In this document: positions 22,815-34,411 of the stretch, one piece after another | Position numbering within the stretch: the stretch's first letter is position 1 | Layout of the letters: every line of letters starts with the position of its first letter | Assembly (NCBI GenBank): GCA_022695795.1 | Contig: MU404150.1 | Location: 62,001 to 126,000 of the forward strand | Reading direction: 5' to 3' | Length of the DNA stretch: 64,000 nucleotides | DNA from: Biscogniauxia marginata | Lineage: Eukaryota > Ascomycota > Sordariomycetes > Xylariales > Xylariaceae | Made by a program: the position numbers and the translations under genes | The notes under the pieces: generated by a model | Told to the model about the DNA's origin: nothing | Databases searched by the model: none | Seen by the model: only the letters and a program-made list of their open reading frames with translations

Positions 22815-25154
22815 TAGGTCTTTGCTTATAGTCTAATCAATTCATGTGCAAAATCCCTTGTAGTTCTTGTCCGCTTTCCATTGGCATATGTCTCCTTTTG
22901 CGTCTTGTATAACATCCACATGGACATGTGCGAGTTTCCTCAAAGACACTTGTATTACGGAAAGAAGTGTTAGCACCGTTTTTACGTTGGAAATCTACGA
23001 ATTCTAGATCCAATTAGAGGAATATAAACACACAGTAGACACGAGACGTATTGCGCAGTACAAGAGACTTTTATAAATGATCACTGGGTTACCATAAGCT
23101 TACAAAAGAACAGATGATCTGTCTCAGATATGGGAAATTACAACCTTTGGTAGACACACAAAGTATTAAGATCTACGTCTAATGGATGCTTTGTCTAACA
23201 GTAATTTAATACCCAGCTGCAATCTGCCCGGTACCTGCGTCGGTAATTGACTTCAATGGGCAGGAAAGAAGCTAGTTGTACCGCACCTCGTGGACATGTT
23301 CAACCGTACGGTTATTTCAATTTGTCGGTCACTTCAAATCGGCATCTCCCTAAGAGTACCGTCTTCAATCTACTTCAACAACTTAGATTTCGTAAGGGGA
23401 CTTTAGCCGCTTGTACTAAACAAACGTGATAGCGTATCACTATTACTTATGACGATTGTCGGGAGAGAGGTCAACACACTCGTTTGAGTTGAAATATTCA
23501 TTACGTGACTTCAGCTATTAATTACAGCCCAACGTCCTCTGTGGGAATTAGACCTAGTTAGCTATGGCTTCTTAGATAAATTTGAAAATATTATGACATA
23601 TCGCGCATCTCATAGCACAGCTGCTGTCAGTTGCCTTCGCTCTTATCTGAATACTCGCTTCGCTCCAGAAGCACCGCAAGAATGGCGCTGAACAGACTTG
23701 TACGTCTCCAGATTTTATGCCGATTATTGGTTGAGGAAGCTTAATACTACCTAATTACGACTTTCGAACAAGAGATCACATGTGCTAGTTGAGAGCCCTG
23801 GCCATGGGCTCTTCAATGTCCAACTATGCCAAACGGAATACGGGCATTGTCTAATTCGCCACCCAGTATTACGTATCCCAACTCGCATCAAACGCCGTTA
23901 GGAAGAATACGGGTTCTTTGCTACGCTATTCCTTCAATAGTGCCATGTTGGCTCGCAGCAGCTGATAGGCAGGACAACCTTTGTGCCCAGGCTAGATATG
24001 CTGTATCGAGGATTAGGCTAGCCTCGTCCAGTATATCTAGTTATCGGAGTACTTTCTCCTTCTCTCATTCATTCCTGGTAGGCGTACAAGGCGATATTTA
24101 ATAGATATTGTCTTGAAGAATAGGTATTATAGCGGCTGCGAAGGCCGCGACCTCCGCCATTCGGACTCTAAAATAATGAGAAGTCCGTTACATAGTAGCG
24201 ATTTGTGAGCACAGTTCGAAGCCTCGTGGTAGACGGTAGAAGATTAAGAAGCACAACTAACATGCGCGGACCCGAGACCTACTGTGAAACAGGGCACAAG
24301 TCTCGAGCATCAGTTTCAGTGCTCATTGGCATTGTTTTGTATGGCACGATCTGGAGGCCGCCTAGTCCGATTGGTATTAATAATAAGTAGAAACCTCATT
24401 ATTTCATGTGTTTCAAGGTTGTAGTTTCACCAATCTGTGATAGTCAAGTTTCGGGCAAAACCGAGCGAGGGAGCATAAGGGAGGCTGACGAATCTTTGTA
24501 ATGGCCGCCCCGTCTTATTACTCATCATGCTTCTAAATAGCAGTGACCGCTGGCCGAGAGTTAGTCCAAGCTCCAGGGGACTATTCAGCTGGTATATAGG
24601 GCTGACAAGTAACATATACCAAGTCCTTTTGGTTCCACATCTACTTGGCAATGCTCAGCGGGCCATGCATCTCGGACAGTTTACTCCGAGCTATAGATTC
24701 CCACATCGTAGTCTGTAGTGTGCGATGATACCGTCATGAATGTGATACTACAGACTATTAATGGGGAAAATAAATAAAAATAATATCAAGAAAAAATAAT
24801 GCAAAATTAACGCCTCGTTGTATCAATTTCGAACGCTGTTTTCCCTATAGATGCACGTGGAAGACCTTGCAGCCGTTAGCTCTTGCATCGTAAACTAGAC
24901 TACGCATTCACATAAGCTCGAAGCCACGTGCCACATAGGACTTAGATATAAACCTATTCAGACTCCGTGTGGTCTTCGGTACAGCAGTTATGACAGAGAT
25001 ATGTCTTTTATATGCAATATACGTGGGTCTTTGCTAAATTCTCAACTAGGTGACAAAATATACAGCTTCCCCCTTTTCTTCAAGTGCCTCGTATACCAAC
25101 TGCAATGTAAAATCCCCCTTTTTAGCGGAAACCAGCCAAGCTAGCTTAACACGC
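22815..25154. other. Gene-poor 2.3-kb stretch
   Basis: Several frames of 60-90 codons exist on both strands but overlap and lack motifs, signal peptides or splice-linked partners. No repeat was recognised. It may hold old gene relics that I cannot identify. Confidence 0.3.
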
Positions 25155-26406
25155 TTAGCAGCCGACATAGATGGCTAAGTACATATCATTAGTCAAATGC
25201 TCATAATCGCATAGTGCGCGGACGGAACTCACCGTTGGCAAAGAGCGCGTAAGAGTCAGCGTTGTTTAGGGCCTGAGCAGATGTCAGGCGGGTCGCGGCG
25301 GAGTAGCCGTATCCTAGGTCGTCGGTTCCGGCGATTTGGCTCAAGTGGGTGACCTCGTGCAGAGTGGTCGTGGCCTGGTCCTGGCCGTGGCAGGTGGAAG
25401 TGACGGCCGACAGGGCGCTGAAGTACAGTGGGCAGTTGACGATATAGCTACCAGATGGTAGAGTGTAGGCCAGGACGTTGCTGGTGCAAGCGCCGTAGAC
25501 GTCGGAGCAGTACGTACGAGAGACGCCAGAAGTAGTGCTGCCGCACTCCGAAGCAACGCTTGCGAAGACACTGGCGACAGTGGTGCCAACCGAAGTAGAC
25601 TTGAAGTACTCCGAGACCTTGGCGGTGTTGCTACGAGCAGCCGTGGAAGCAGCAGCAGCGAAGGATCTGCAGTTGCTCACGGCGGTCCTGGTCGCGGTGC
25701 CTCGGGTGCTGGTGCAGTCGGATTGTACAGCCTATTAAAATGACGGTAGTTAGTGATCACGCCATAGACGGAACTTCAGAACCTGCATATGAGAGTGACA
25801 GCGCTAGTTGTTTATCCGGAATTGCTTACCGTTCGCTTGTTGATGAACGCCAAGCGAGCCTCCTCAGCCTTGGCACCGTCGACAGTGGCGGTGATGGTGT
25901 TGCTCGAGAAAGGTACAGCGTCAACAATCTCGGTGGTGTTAGCCTCCGCGTAGGAGATAGCGCCGCTGGCAACGAAATCAAAGGCACCGCCGGAAGTCAA
26001 GTCATGGAGCTCGGCAGCGTCGAAGGTAACCTCGACAGATTCGCCAGCCGGGATGTTCTGGAACACATCCTCCTGGAGGTTAGTAGTGGAGAGTCGCAGA
26101 CGAATACCCTCAAAGGCAACCTTGGAGCCTAGACGTGTATTTGTCAGGGAAATGAGCTGTCACATGAGTATAATGGATCATCTACTTACTGCCCTGGAAG
26201 ACTTGGACCTTCTGAACTGGAGAGTTGTCAAGAAGAGTACCCGACTTAAGCACCTTGAGGTCGTTGGCGCCGGTGTTGGTAACAGTGGCCTTGATAAGTG
26301 AGTTTCCAACCATCTCAAGTTGAACATCAAGGGGCTCGGCGCGCTTGCCAAGGGAAGCAGCGCTGGCCAACGAGGCCAGGAGAGCGAAACTACCGAGGAA
26401 CTTCAT
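25155..26406 (-). CDS. Deuterolysin, neutral protease 2 family (M35 zinc metalloprotease)
   Basis: Four exons (26406-26190, 26128-25830, 25731-25233, 25174-25155) give 344 residues, the normal length of this family. Order: signal peptide ([16 protein letters not shown]), propeptide, a KR processing site (INKR), then the mature enzyme starting TAVQSDC. The aspzincin zinc site is HEVTH with GTDDLGYG downstream, supplying the third ligand. The tail [19 protein letters not shown] fits the family only if a last intron (GTGAGT..TTAG) is removed; the final exon encodes just six residues and the stop. Without that splice the frame ends in an unrelated 'FRPRTMRL'. The enzyme is secreted and cleaves peptide bonds, often in basic proteins. 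A TATAAAT box lies ~100 bp upstream. Confidence 0.95.
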
Positions 26407-26506
26407 CTTGAAGTGTTGTTGACTGTGGTTTTACTGACGAGGACTAAAGTGAGGATGGGGTTGAGGTTGGTAGGAAAAGATCGCCAATGTGAGAGGAGAA
26501 GGAAGC

Positions 26507-26513
26507 ATTTATA
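26507..26513 (-). promoter_or_regulatory. TATA box of the deuterolysin gene
   Basis: Reads TATAAAT on the minus strand, 101 bp upstream of the ATG at 26406. Confidence 0.55.
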
Positions 26514-28968
26514 CTTTTACAACACCATAGGCCCCCATTCTAGAGACCTTACCTGTTCCTATTGCCCAGGGACGCTAAGTATATGAGGAAGGTAGTCATA
26601 TTCCCTTATAGAGGAATGTAGTACTCCTGAGCCTTATCAATCCGTGTCCAATAAAGAAACAGGTATCTTATGAGTTGCCGCTCAAGATTGCTGGTCTTCC
26701 CATATCCCATTGCAGGCAAAGGTTGCACACAGAGCAGGTTTTCAAGATTTGGAGAGTCTAGCTCTAGGAGAAGAGACCTATTTACATATATCAATTGATT
26801 AGACATTTATCTTGCTAGTTGAGCAATACTCAATCACTACCCCCGGTGTCTAGTATAGTTATGTTCACATGGTAGACAGACGTATGTTGAATATGCCACG
26901 ATTGAAAGACAGTTTGGTCCCCTCTTGTCCGTCAATAGAACATCGGCAGCCCACATAACGAGACGATTACTGCTTAGGGAAGGAGAGCTGCAGCTCAGTT
27001 GATACCACTATGGAAATGTCGGCTTCTGGTCCCATCAAGGACCGACTTCAATAGCCAACTAGGAACGCAGGTACAGGACGCATGACAAATGGAGGTAAAC
27101 AACAGTAATCAAGCTTTCCCATTGATCTGGAAACCCGAGGCGCAGGAGTCTAGAAATGCCGAGGCTCTTGGCATCAAATGCTTATCACTCGTGAGCCTCT
27201 ACCTGATCTTCGATGAGCTAGCCCAGGGCAGCGGAAGGAGGTTCTCCTTGCCAAGGGCGCTAGGGTTATTGATATAGGCAGCGGTAAGCATCTTATAGCT
27301 AATGCCGGTAGTTACACGTGGTAAGATACATTCTTTACGTAAAGAGAGTATAAGTTTCAATAAAACAAAACTAAAACGGCAACTTGCAGTTACTTTAATC
27401 ATAAGGACCATACATGTTATGAAGGCGTATGTAGTTGGAGACTTCACAAGAGGCTAATAACAAAATGTTATCATTGTGTATCATCTTTTAAACACCTTCC
27501 CCCTCTTTTTGCCTCACTTTCTATTGGTCGAACGGCAGAATTGCTACTAATAAGGAAGTACATGTAACCCTCCACATAAGCGCCAGGTATGCTGAATGTC
27601 CAGTAGTTAATATAAACAAAGTCATTAGGTTTGGACCTCTGGACCTATTCCTCATGTGTTTAATAGAGATAAGACAGAACCGCAGCTGCTAGCTACAATC
27701 AAAATACGTATAAAATAACCTGGAAGTACATTGTTTTAGGCACGTAAAATAAGTAGACATAAATTTCATTGCTATATTATACCTAACTATCCAGCTAAAA
27801 CGTGGTAAAGCACATGCCGTAAACGGCAATTTAAGAGCGAGGGCGAAGCGTGTTTTCGCCTTGGCAACTTGCTCAGCATCAGCTGTTAAGGCCACTCCGA
27901 TAATCATTATCATACCTTCATTAACAACGGTCGCTTAGTTTAACGTTGGAGATCTATCTATGACATTATCAAAATAAATTTATACATATAGAGACCAATC
28001 AGGTATCTTTTTGTGCAAGGATACAAATGTTACTAGATACCTTATGGTATTATGTTTTCTATCCTTCGGGATCGCCCGAGATAAAAAGAGCCGAATAGCA
28101 CGAGGAATGCACAACAAACAACCGATGGCCGAGGAATTCTTGAATCTTGGTAGCTGCTGTATTTGGCAAGGTTTGGACAGACCATTGCCACTATCTTGTT
28201 TCTTCGATTGTCCTGAATAGAGGTGGCCACAGTGAAGCGTAGTGTTAATACTGGTGGGGAGAAGATGATACTATTATCTCTTAACCGAACATGCAATGAT
28301 TTCCTCGCCACTTCTTGGCTTCGATCAACTTAAATGTTATTACAGATCGTCTTCAACCTATAAGACCCTTTCCTACGAGGCACTGTGTACGATCCTCCCG
28401 ATTCCATGGATCAGGAACTTCGCAATCGTATATATCCACACAATCAGAAAAAGGTACGCTCAGGTCAACTACTGATCTGTCATATATGCTTGTATTCTCA
28501 GCTTTGTTGAGATTCCCGTCTCGCATAGTAAGCCTCGAATGAAGGCTAGTACAACCCTTTGCCTCAATCCTGATTTGTAAATGATCATCGCCCTCCATTA
28601 GTGTGGCTATCCAGCTTCTCCGTACTTCAACCTCTAGCGCTAGATTATGAAAAATATCGTAGAAATATTCGCGTTCCTGAAAAATCTGCCATTATCCTGA
28701 ATTCCTTGACTTGTGCAGTGTAACTAGCATTGTCTGTCTTCCAAAGTCCCAACCATCGGATATTGATATTAGTTCAATGGAAGAACTAGTCTAACACCAG
28801 AATAACGAGTTTTCCTGCCTATGAAGCTTCCGGTATGATAGGAATCATACTTTTGTAACATGTAATCGTAACTCGCATATAATGATAGGTAATAAAGTTC
28901 GTAGGCGTCGGTAAAATATCGTGGTAGATCTTGTAATCTTATCCTTTTCACCTTCACTAGGGATACCT
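26514..28968. other. Gene-poor 2.4-kb stretch
   Basis: No frame with a recognisable motif, no repeat family and no splice-consistent gene. Short overlapping frames on both strands are treated as chance. Confidence 0.3.
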
Positions 28969-29542
28969 TTATGTCTTGTTCTTTGCCCTTTCCTCGGCCT
29001 TCAAGTATTGTTCCCGAAGCTTGTCTGTGATAACGATCTTCTCTAAGGGCTCGTACGGCGTCCCCGGTGGCGCTACGTTCTCGTAGAGCCACCGAAATAC
29101 ATCTTCGCTAGATTTGTCTGTTCCGGCCATGTCCACAAGTTGCTCCCTGAGGTTCTCCGAGACCGTAAACCACATGAGCGCTTTTCGGCGACGGTCCGTC
29201 ATCGCTAGGATCTCGGCATCTTTAGACGGGAAGGCTTCCTCTTCATCGCCGGAAGATGGGTTCGCAGCCCGGTATACCTTCATGTCGGCGTTCCAAAGTC
29301 GCCAATTCGAGTTCACGTCGGTTAAGCCATTACCTCGAAGCTTGCATCGATAGCAGGGCACCTTGCCAATATAGCCCAGAAATTCTCCGGTCTCTTTAGC
29401 TTGAGGAACCATCATGGGCGGATAGGTTGAGTCTCTTGTTCTGTTGATTTCCAAGATCGGTAGCAGAGTTCTTCGGTCCAGGTTGATGTGTACGGTTGGG
29501 ATGTTAGCAGAAATTGTTATGCCCGCCTGAACAACGTCAGTC
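28969..29542 (-). pseudogene. Unrecognised coding remnant, possibly retroelement gag-like
   Basis: An open minus-strand frame of about 190 codons runs from a TAG near 29542 to a TAA at 28969. It has no early ATG; the first is MMVPQAKETGEFLGYIGK near residue 45. Good codon structure suggests it was or is coding. Features seen: WRLWNADMKVYRA, a long helical part (RRRKALMWFTVSENLREQLV) and a charged, lysine-rich end. The W..W..MK pattern followed by helices is faintly like Copia-type gag, but that is a guess. It could also be one exon of a gene whose other exons I cannot find. Confidence 0.4.
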
Positions 29543-29544
29543 TA

Positions 29545-30269
29545 GAGCCACTTTAATGACCGACCAAGAAAGTGCTTAACTCAGTGAAGACTAGTCTATC
29601 TCGCACCGCCACAAAGCCACTCAACTATAGCATTGCCACCGTGCGTATAGTGGTAATTACACATATTTTGAGTATACTACATCGTGAAATCTCTCTTTGG
29701 ATCAAGAATACAAAATACTCTCTTCAGTCGCAACTTAGACTTAGTGACTTTAATGATACACAGAGCCAAGGGACCGCCTACATTCGATATGCATACCTTA
29801 TATTCATTCAGGTTTCTCTTACTATTCAACGGATAATACATGTACGATGTATTTCAGTTCTTTTATGTTCCATATAGTTGATGAAAATGGAGCTTTTTGA
29901 TTGTCAATCAACTTTCTGAAGTTTTCGTCCGAGATAACTGTATTATGTTTAGTGCTGACCAAAGCGTCAGCGATAACTTTTATAGGCTCGTCAAGTAGTT
30001 AGGAATCGACTGGGTGTTGGGTGAAAACACAATAAGAAGGTATTCTGGTAGTCTCGTCTAGGAAATATGTATGTGGCTAATTTAGGAAAATTCTACGAGG
30101 CCATTTCGATTACTCAGTCTACTACCTATCCTTTGTAAAGCAACACATTGCAGCTATGATATGGTATAGAGTTATAATGGTATTGATAGCTGCGATATAG
30201 GGTCGGTATCTAAAACAGTTCTTATCATAGACCTTATGAGTTCTTACACCACAGTTTTACAAGGTGGTT
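29545..30269. other. Intergenic, nothing recognised
   Basis: Slightly A/T-rich with one plus-strand frame (29572-29877) that has no motif. No repeat recognised. Confidence 0.3.
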
Positions 30270-30524
30270 TTACATTTGACGAGTCAATACTATTATAAGA
30301 GGTCCCGAGGACTCTCGACTTGGTAAAGCTAGAAGCCCCGTCCGGATCGCATCCACTATCTTGTCATAGTTTAGTATATTCCCCGCGCAGCCGCTAAACC
30401 TAGGCAAGTGACCCACTTCAACCTCGGGATCAGCAGGATCATTAAATACAAATGGCTTCCAAATCCCCAGCTTTAACTCAAGCCGGTTTCCATGCGCTTT
30501 AACCTTGTTTATGACTATGTGCGC
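30270..30524 (-). pseudogene. Orphan exon-like open frame, unrecognised
   Basis: A minus-strand frame of 84 codons without an ATG, bounded by TGA (30525-30527) and TAA (30270-30272). It encodes a well-structured peptide containing LELKLGIWKPFVFNDP, EVEVGHLPRFSGCAGNILNY and DKIVDAIRTGLLALPS. Low repetition and natural-looking composition suggest a remnant of a real gene. I cannot assign a family. No matching exon was found nearby; the alcohol dehydrogenase begins 180 bp away on the other strand. Confidence 0.4.
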
Positions 30525-30705
30525 TCAGCTGTGCTTTGGTAACATTGCCTCTTAGAACTCCCTAATTTAGTTCTCTGCGATAACTTGAAATTATTGCTAT
30601 CATTAAGCAGGATATGCAACCAGCCAATAATTACTGCGTTCACCTATTCATAATACCTAAGTCCAAATTGCTAGCGGACTGTAGTAGACAAAGGCGGGAA
30701 GAAAT

Positions 30706-31936
30706 ATGAGTCCACAAAACTACAAGTTCCAAGGCTGGCAAGGCCTGGACCCGTCTTCCGTTGAAGGAAAGATGGTCTGGGGCGAGTTCGAGCCTAAGCG
30801 GTGGGAGGAAACTGATATTGATATCAAAGTCACACACTGTGGAATGTGTGGAACGGACTGCCATCATTTAAGAAGTGGGTGGGTAAGTTACTTTTTCTGT
30901 CCTATAAACTTAGTCGTTGAGAGAAGAAAGAAGTTAATTGGTGTTAGTTTCCAGTACCGTATCCCGTCGTGGTAGGACATGAAATTGTGGGCGAAATCGT
31001 CCGCGTGGGCTCTAAGGCTGTCGGTAACCACAAAGTAGGTGATCGTGTCGGTGTCGGTTGCTTGTCAGACTGCTGCATTTCAATTCGGTCAGAACCTTGT
31101 GAAAGATGCGCTCAGGGCCAGGAAAATTACTGTCGAAAGGCTACCTGGACGTACGTAACACCGCACCACAATGGGGATAAGAGCTATGGCGGATATGCAA
31201 CGTACCATCGAACATCAGGTCGCTTTGCATATAAGATTCCAGAGGGCATAGAGTCGAAACATGCTGCCACATTGATGTGTGCTGGAGTCACGATGTATGC
31301 CCCTTTGAAGCATAATGGCTGTGGTCCTGGAAAGAAGGTCGGTATCGTGGGTCTTGGCGGTCTCGGCCATTACGGCGTCCTCCTAGCAAAAGCGATGGGC
31401 GCAGAGAAAGTCATAGCCATTTCAAGGAAAGCATCAAAGCGAAATGAAGCTCTAGCAATGGGGGCAGATGACTATCTAGCTACCGAAGACGACGCCGCAT
31501 GGCAGAAAAAGTATCGAGGTTCCCTAGATTTGGTTCTTTCAACAGTCGCATCATCTAAGGTCAGTAAAGCTGGGTGGCAAATTTCGGCTGCCAATGCTGT
31601 TGAGACTGACAGAGGATACAGGCACCTATGGGCTCTTACATGAAGCTCCTCAAGTTTAGAGGGACTCTGGTTCAAGTAGGAAGTCCAGATGACGGAAACT
31701 TCAGCATTCCGACAAACATCATGCAGGGAAATCGATTGAACTTTACGGGCTCATATTTTGGCTCCTCAGCTGAGATGAAGGAGTTGTTAGAACTTGCAGC
31801 CGATAAAAGAATAAAGCCATGGGTTGAGGAAATACCCATGAAGAACGCTAACCAGGCACTTGTCGACATGGAAGCGGGAAAGCCGAGGTACAGGTACTGT
31901 TTAGTTAACGAGGATGTCCAAAGAGCTTCATTATAA
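30706..31936 (+). CDS. Zinc-dependent NADP alcohol dehydrogenase (cinnamyl/ADH6-type)
   Basis: Exons 30706-30882, 30948-31559 and 31622-31936 give 367 residues, the usual length of this medium-chain dehydrogenase group. The first acceptor is fixed by homology: SGW joins FPVPYPVVVGHEIVG, which needs the AG at 30947 and not the later CAG. Catalytic zinc ligands: Cys in HCGMCGTDCHHLRSGW and His-Glu in GHEIVG. The structural zinc loop is EPCERCAQGQENYC. The Rossmann motif GIVGLGGLGHYGVLLAK is followed by AISRKASKR, whose Ser-Arg pair favours NADPH. Members interconvert aldehydes and alcohols, often aromatic or branched aldehydes. The reading frame is intact. It stands alone, with no pathway neighbour. 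Confidence 0.92.
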
Positions 31937-32346
31937 GTAATTAGAAGACCTCGTAAATTAATAGAAATGGGTGAATCACAAGTTATTTCCTATCATTTAT
32001 CCAATTCAGAGCACGAAGAGTTGTTTCGTAGCATGTCCTGCAGTTATCCTCTGGTTGCAACGTAATATAAATCGGGATAAGTAAATAGACACTCAATTCC
32101 TAGTAGAGGTGGGAGTTTGAACCACATGGAATCGAACCAGCAACAGTGAAACCAAGCCAGTCACTGTTCTCTTATGCCTTCTTCATGGATAATCCATACG
32201 CTCCATCACCATATGGCTTACTCTATCTAGTTCGTTGGGAACGAAGGATAGGCTATATAGACGACCTAGAATGTAACTGGACCTATCAGCTTGCCTGCGT
32301 GTTTAGCTTCTCGCCTGGCCAATGCCGAATGCCCCCGAACCCGTCT
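31937..32346. other. Intergenic region, 3' flanks of convergent genes
   Basis: Short stretch between the dehydrogenase and the secreted protein, which converge. No feature recognised. Confidence 0.35.
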
Positions 32347-33192
32347 TCACGAACCCATCACAGTTAATGTGTGCACAAATCGAATTTTCCCACCCTCTAT
32401 TCTAAACTCGTGGCTGTCAGGTAGAGATGCGAAGTCGATGAATACATCGACAGCACCTAATGTCTCATCGATGACGTAGCGACGGTTCACCAGTTCCACC
32501 CCTGTGAATACCCACGTTAGTCTCCACGTTTTCACAAGGCCGAGCTGAGGTGTCATAGTTATCATACCGCTGGGGATTCCAACATCACACCTGTCGGTCG
32601 GTTGGCCTGATCCGGTGTACGCGCCTCCTTCAAGACGAGCGCAGGGCGAGCCCCATGGCACAGTCACGCTCTTGTCGCTGAAGATGTCCGCATAGGCATC
32701 AGCTGCCGCCTGGATCACCTCGCGACTGTCACGTTGGTCTTCGGGAATCGTGTCCCAGTTCTCTTGCGAAGCCCAGTAGTAGGTTCCGGTAGCATTGAAA
32801 AGCCAGTCGCCCCGATCAGTCACTAGCGTGCTTATATTGGTGATCACACCCTCCGACGTGAAATGCATCTGCGTGCCGAGGACATACGGGTGATCGCCAC
32901 TGGGGGCGATCATCTCAGTGTACGTGGCACATTGAGTCGTGTCAATGAGACTACGATTGAATTCGATCGTAATTGGTGTGGAAAGGATACCGGCTTGGAG
33001 ATCTGCTTGCTGGAACTGCTCGAGATACGTGACTGTGTCGGCGAGAGCAGCCAGAGTATCTGGAGCCCCCTCCGTCTGCGCAGCAAGCAAGCTTTCTGTA
33101 GCTGCGATAAGTGTTTCACGGCTACACTGAGCTATACCCGAGACCGTAAAGAGGCCCAAGGTCAGCGATGAGGACAGAATGAAGCTGCGCAT
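32347..33192 (-). CDS. Secreted DUF8021-like protein
   Basis: A single exon of 281 residues. Residues 1-21 (MRSFILSSSLTLGLFTVSGI) form a signal peptide. The body has the pattern I associate with the fungal DUF8021 family: CSRETLIAATESLLAAQTEG, SLIDTTQCATYTEMI, GDWLFNATGTYYWAS, WDTIPEDQRDS, PWGSPCARLEGGAYTG and NRRYVIDETLGAVDVFIDFA with LPDSHEFRIEGGKIRFVHT at the end. The C-terminal part resembles the cone-shaped fold of SnoaL/NTF2-like proteins, and several cysteines suggest disulfides. The biochemical function is not established. Complete and undamaged. Confidence 0.85.
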   Translation of the reverse strand: MRSFILSSSLTLGLFTVSGIAQCSRETLIAATESLLAAQTEGAPDTLAALADTVTYLEQFQQADLQAGILSTPITIEFNRSLIDTTQCATYTEMIAPSGDHPYVLGTQMHFTSEGVITNISTLVTDRGDWLFNATGTYYWASQENWDTIPEDQRDSREVIQAAADAYADIFSDKSVTVPWGSPCARLEGGAYTGSGQPTDRCDVGIPSGMITMTPQLGLVKTWRLTWVFTGVELVNRRYVIDETLGAVDVFIDFASLPDSHEFRIEGGKIRFVHTLTVMGS

Positions 33193-34411
33193 ATTGTATC
33201 TCGGTCAATCTCGAAATAAACGTGACGTTAGAAGATGATCTAAAAGTCCCATCTTGCTAACTTCATTCCGGCTGGGGTAGCTCCTAAATACGGAGTTGCC
33301 GGTAGGATGAAGAAGGCATACGTCGTACTCGATGAGAATATCCATATGAGTGCAGAGGGGTTATTCGGCACTTAACCGCCCTTGGAGGTTCTTCATCCGC
33401 ATATTGGCTATAACGACGGCAATATAGAAAGCTTTTTTTGCCACTTCCCAATTCTTGAGGTAGCAATTCTTTCTCTCTAATGAGCTATAGCTCATATGGC
33501 CACTCATTTTGATAGGGCGTTTGACGAGACGTTCTGGCACGCATGCTGAGCCGAGGTGATATGCACATCGACTTAGACATCGTCGCGTCGGGGGGTTGGG
33601 GAGGATTTCGTGATGCCTGCCTATATAGCTTCATGTCAATGCAGCAGCCACGTAGTCGTCTTACAACAACTTACTGGGTCGCATAGCTTGATTGATGCAA
33701 TTGGACGACGCCTCTTCAGCATCACATTGATGCTTTCGTGTTTTCGGTGCGATGATTTGTGGTAATCAATCACATTTAATGTGATGTCGTTCTCCCCACC
33801 ATAACTCGGTTTCTTGTCTTACACCGCTGAGAGACGCTGCGAGACTCTGCGAGAAACTCGTCGGTGAGAGGATATATAGGAAACTAGCTGGAGCTATCGA
33901 CTCGTATATTTCCCCTCTACATTATCAGTGCACACCGCAAGCGCCATATTTATTTCGCTACGACTGCCACCGCGCTTGCTCAAGTACCGTACATGTAAAC
34001 TGTAGTCAGCAATGTTCCTGAATACCAAGCCTCTGCAGATTCTAGCCAGGGCCAATTTACGACACGTGTAGACGATCGCCCAAGTGGGAAATGATCCCGG
34101 TTAGTCTCGATTTCGCGAGATTGCGCTCGTGTCTTACCAGAGGGGCTGGGTTGACGGTTCGCCTTGGCACACGAGTGGCATGTGGGAGGTAGGAAGTGGC
34201 CTGCAGTTGGTGGCTTCATTGCATTCCGCGGTAGGATTTTCTTTCAGAATCCCGTAAGCACCTCATCCAAACTCCTTTCTTAAGCTCTGGGAGTTATAAT
34301 TGGCGTGCTTTTCAGCCGCCGTCCGATCGCTCTCTCATCTCCCCCAGATACAAGTCGTCAACTGTCGCGATATGATGTTCCGGCAATGAACCAGACCCAG
34401 ACTCGAGATCA
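33193..34411. other. Divergent intergenic region
   Basis: About 1.2 kb between the start of the DUF8021-like gene and the start of the PAN-like gene. It must hold both promoters. A TATATAGG at about 33873-33880 and TATATAGC near 33622 are possible core elements, but neither is at a fixed distance from a mapped start. Small frames here have no motif. Confidence 0.35.

Noticed and set aside
32100..32150. tRNA-like B-box (GGTTCGATTCC on the minus strand)
   Set aside because: No acceptor stem, D arm or anticodon arm can be folded around it.
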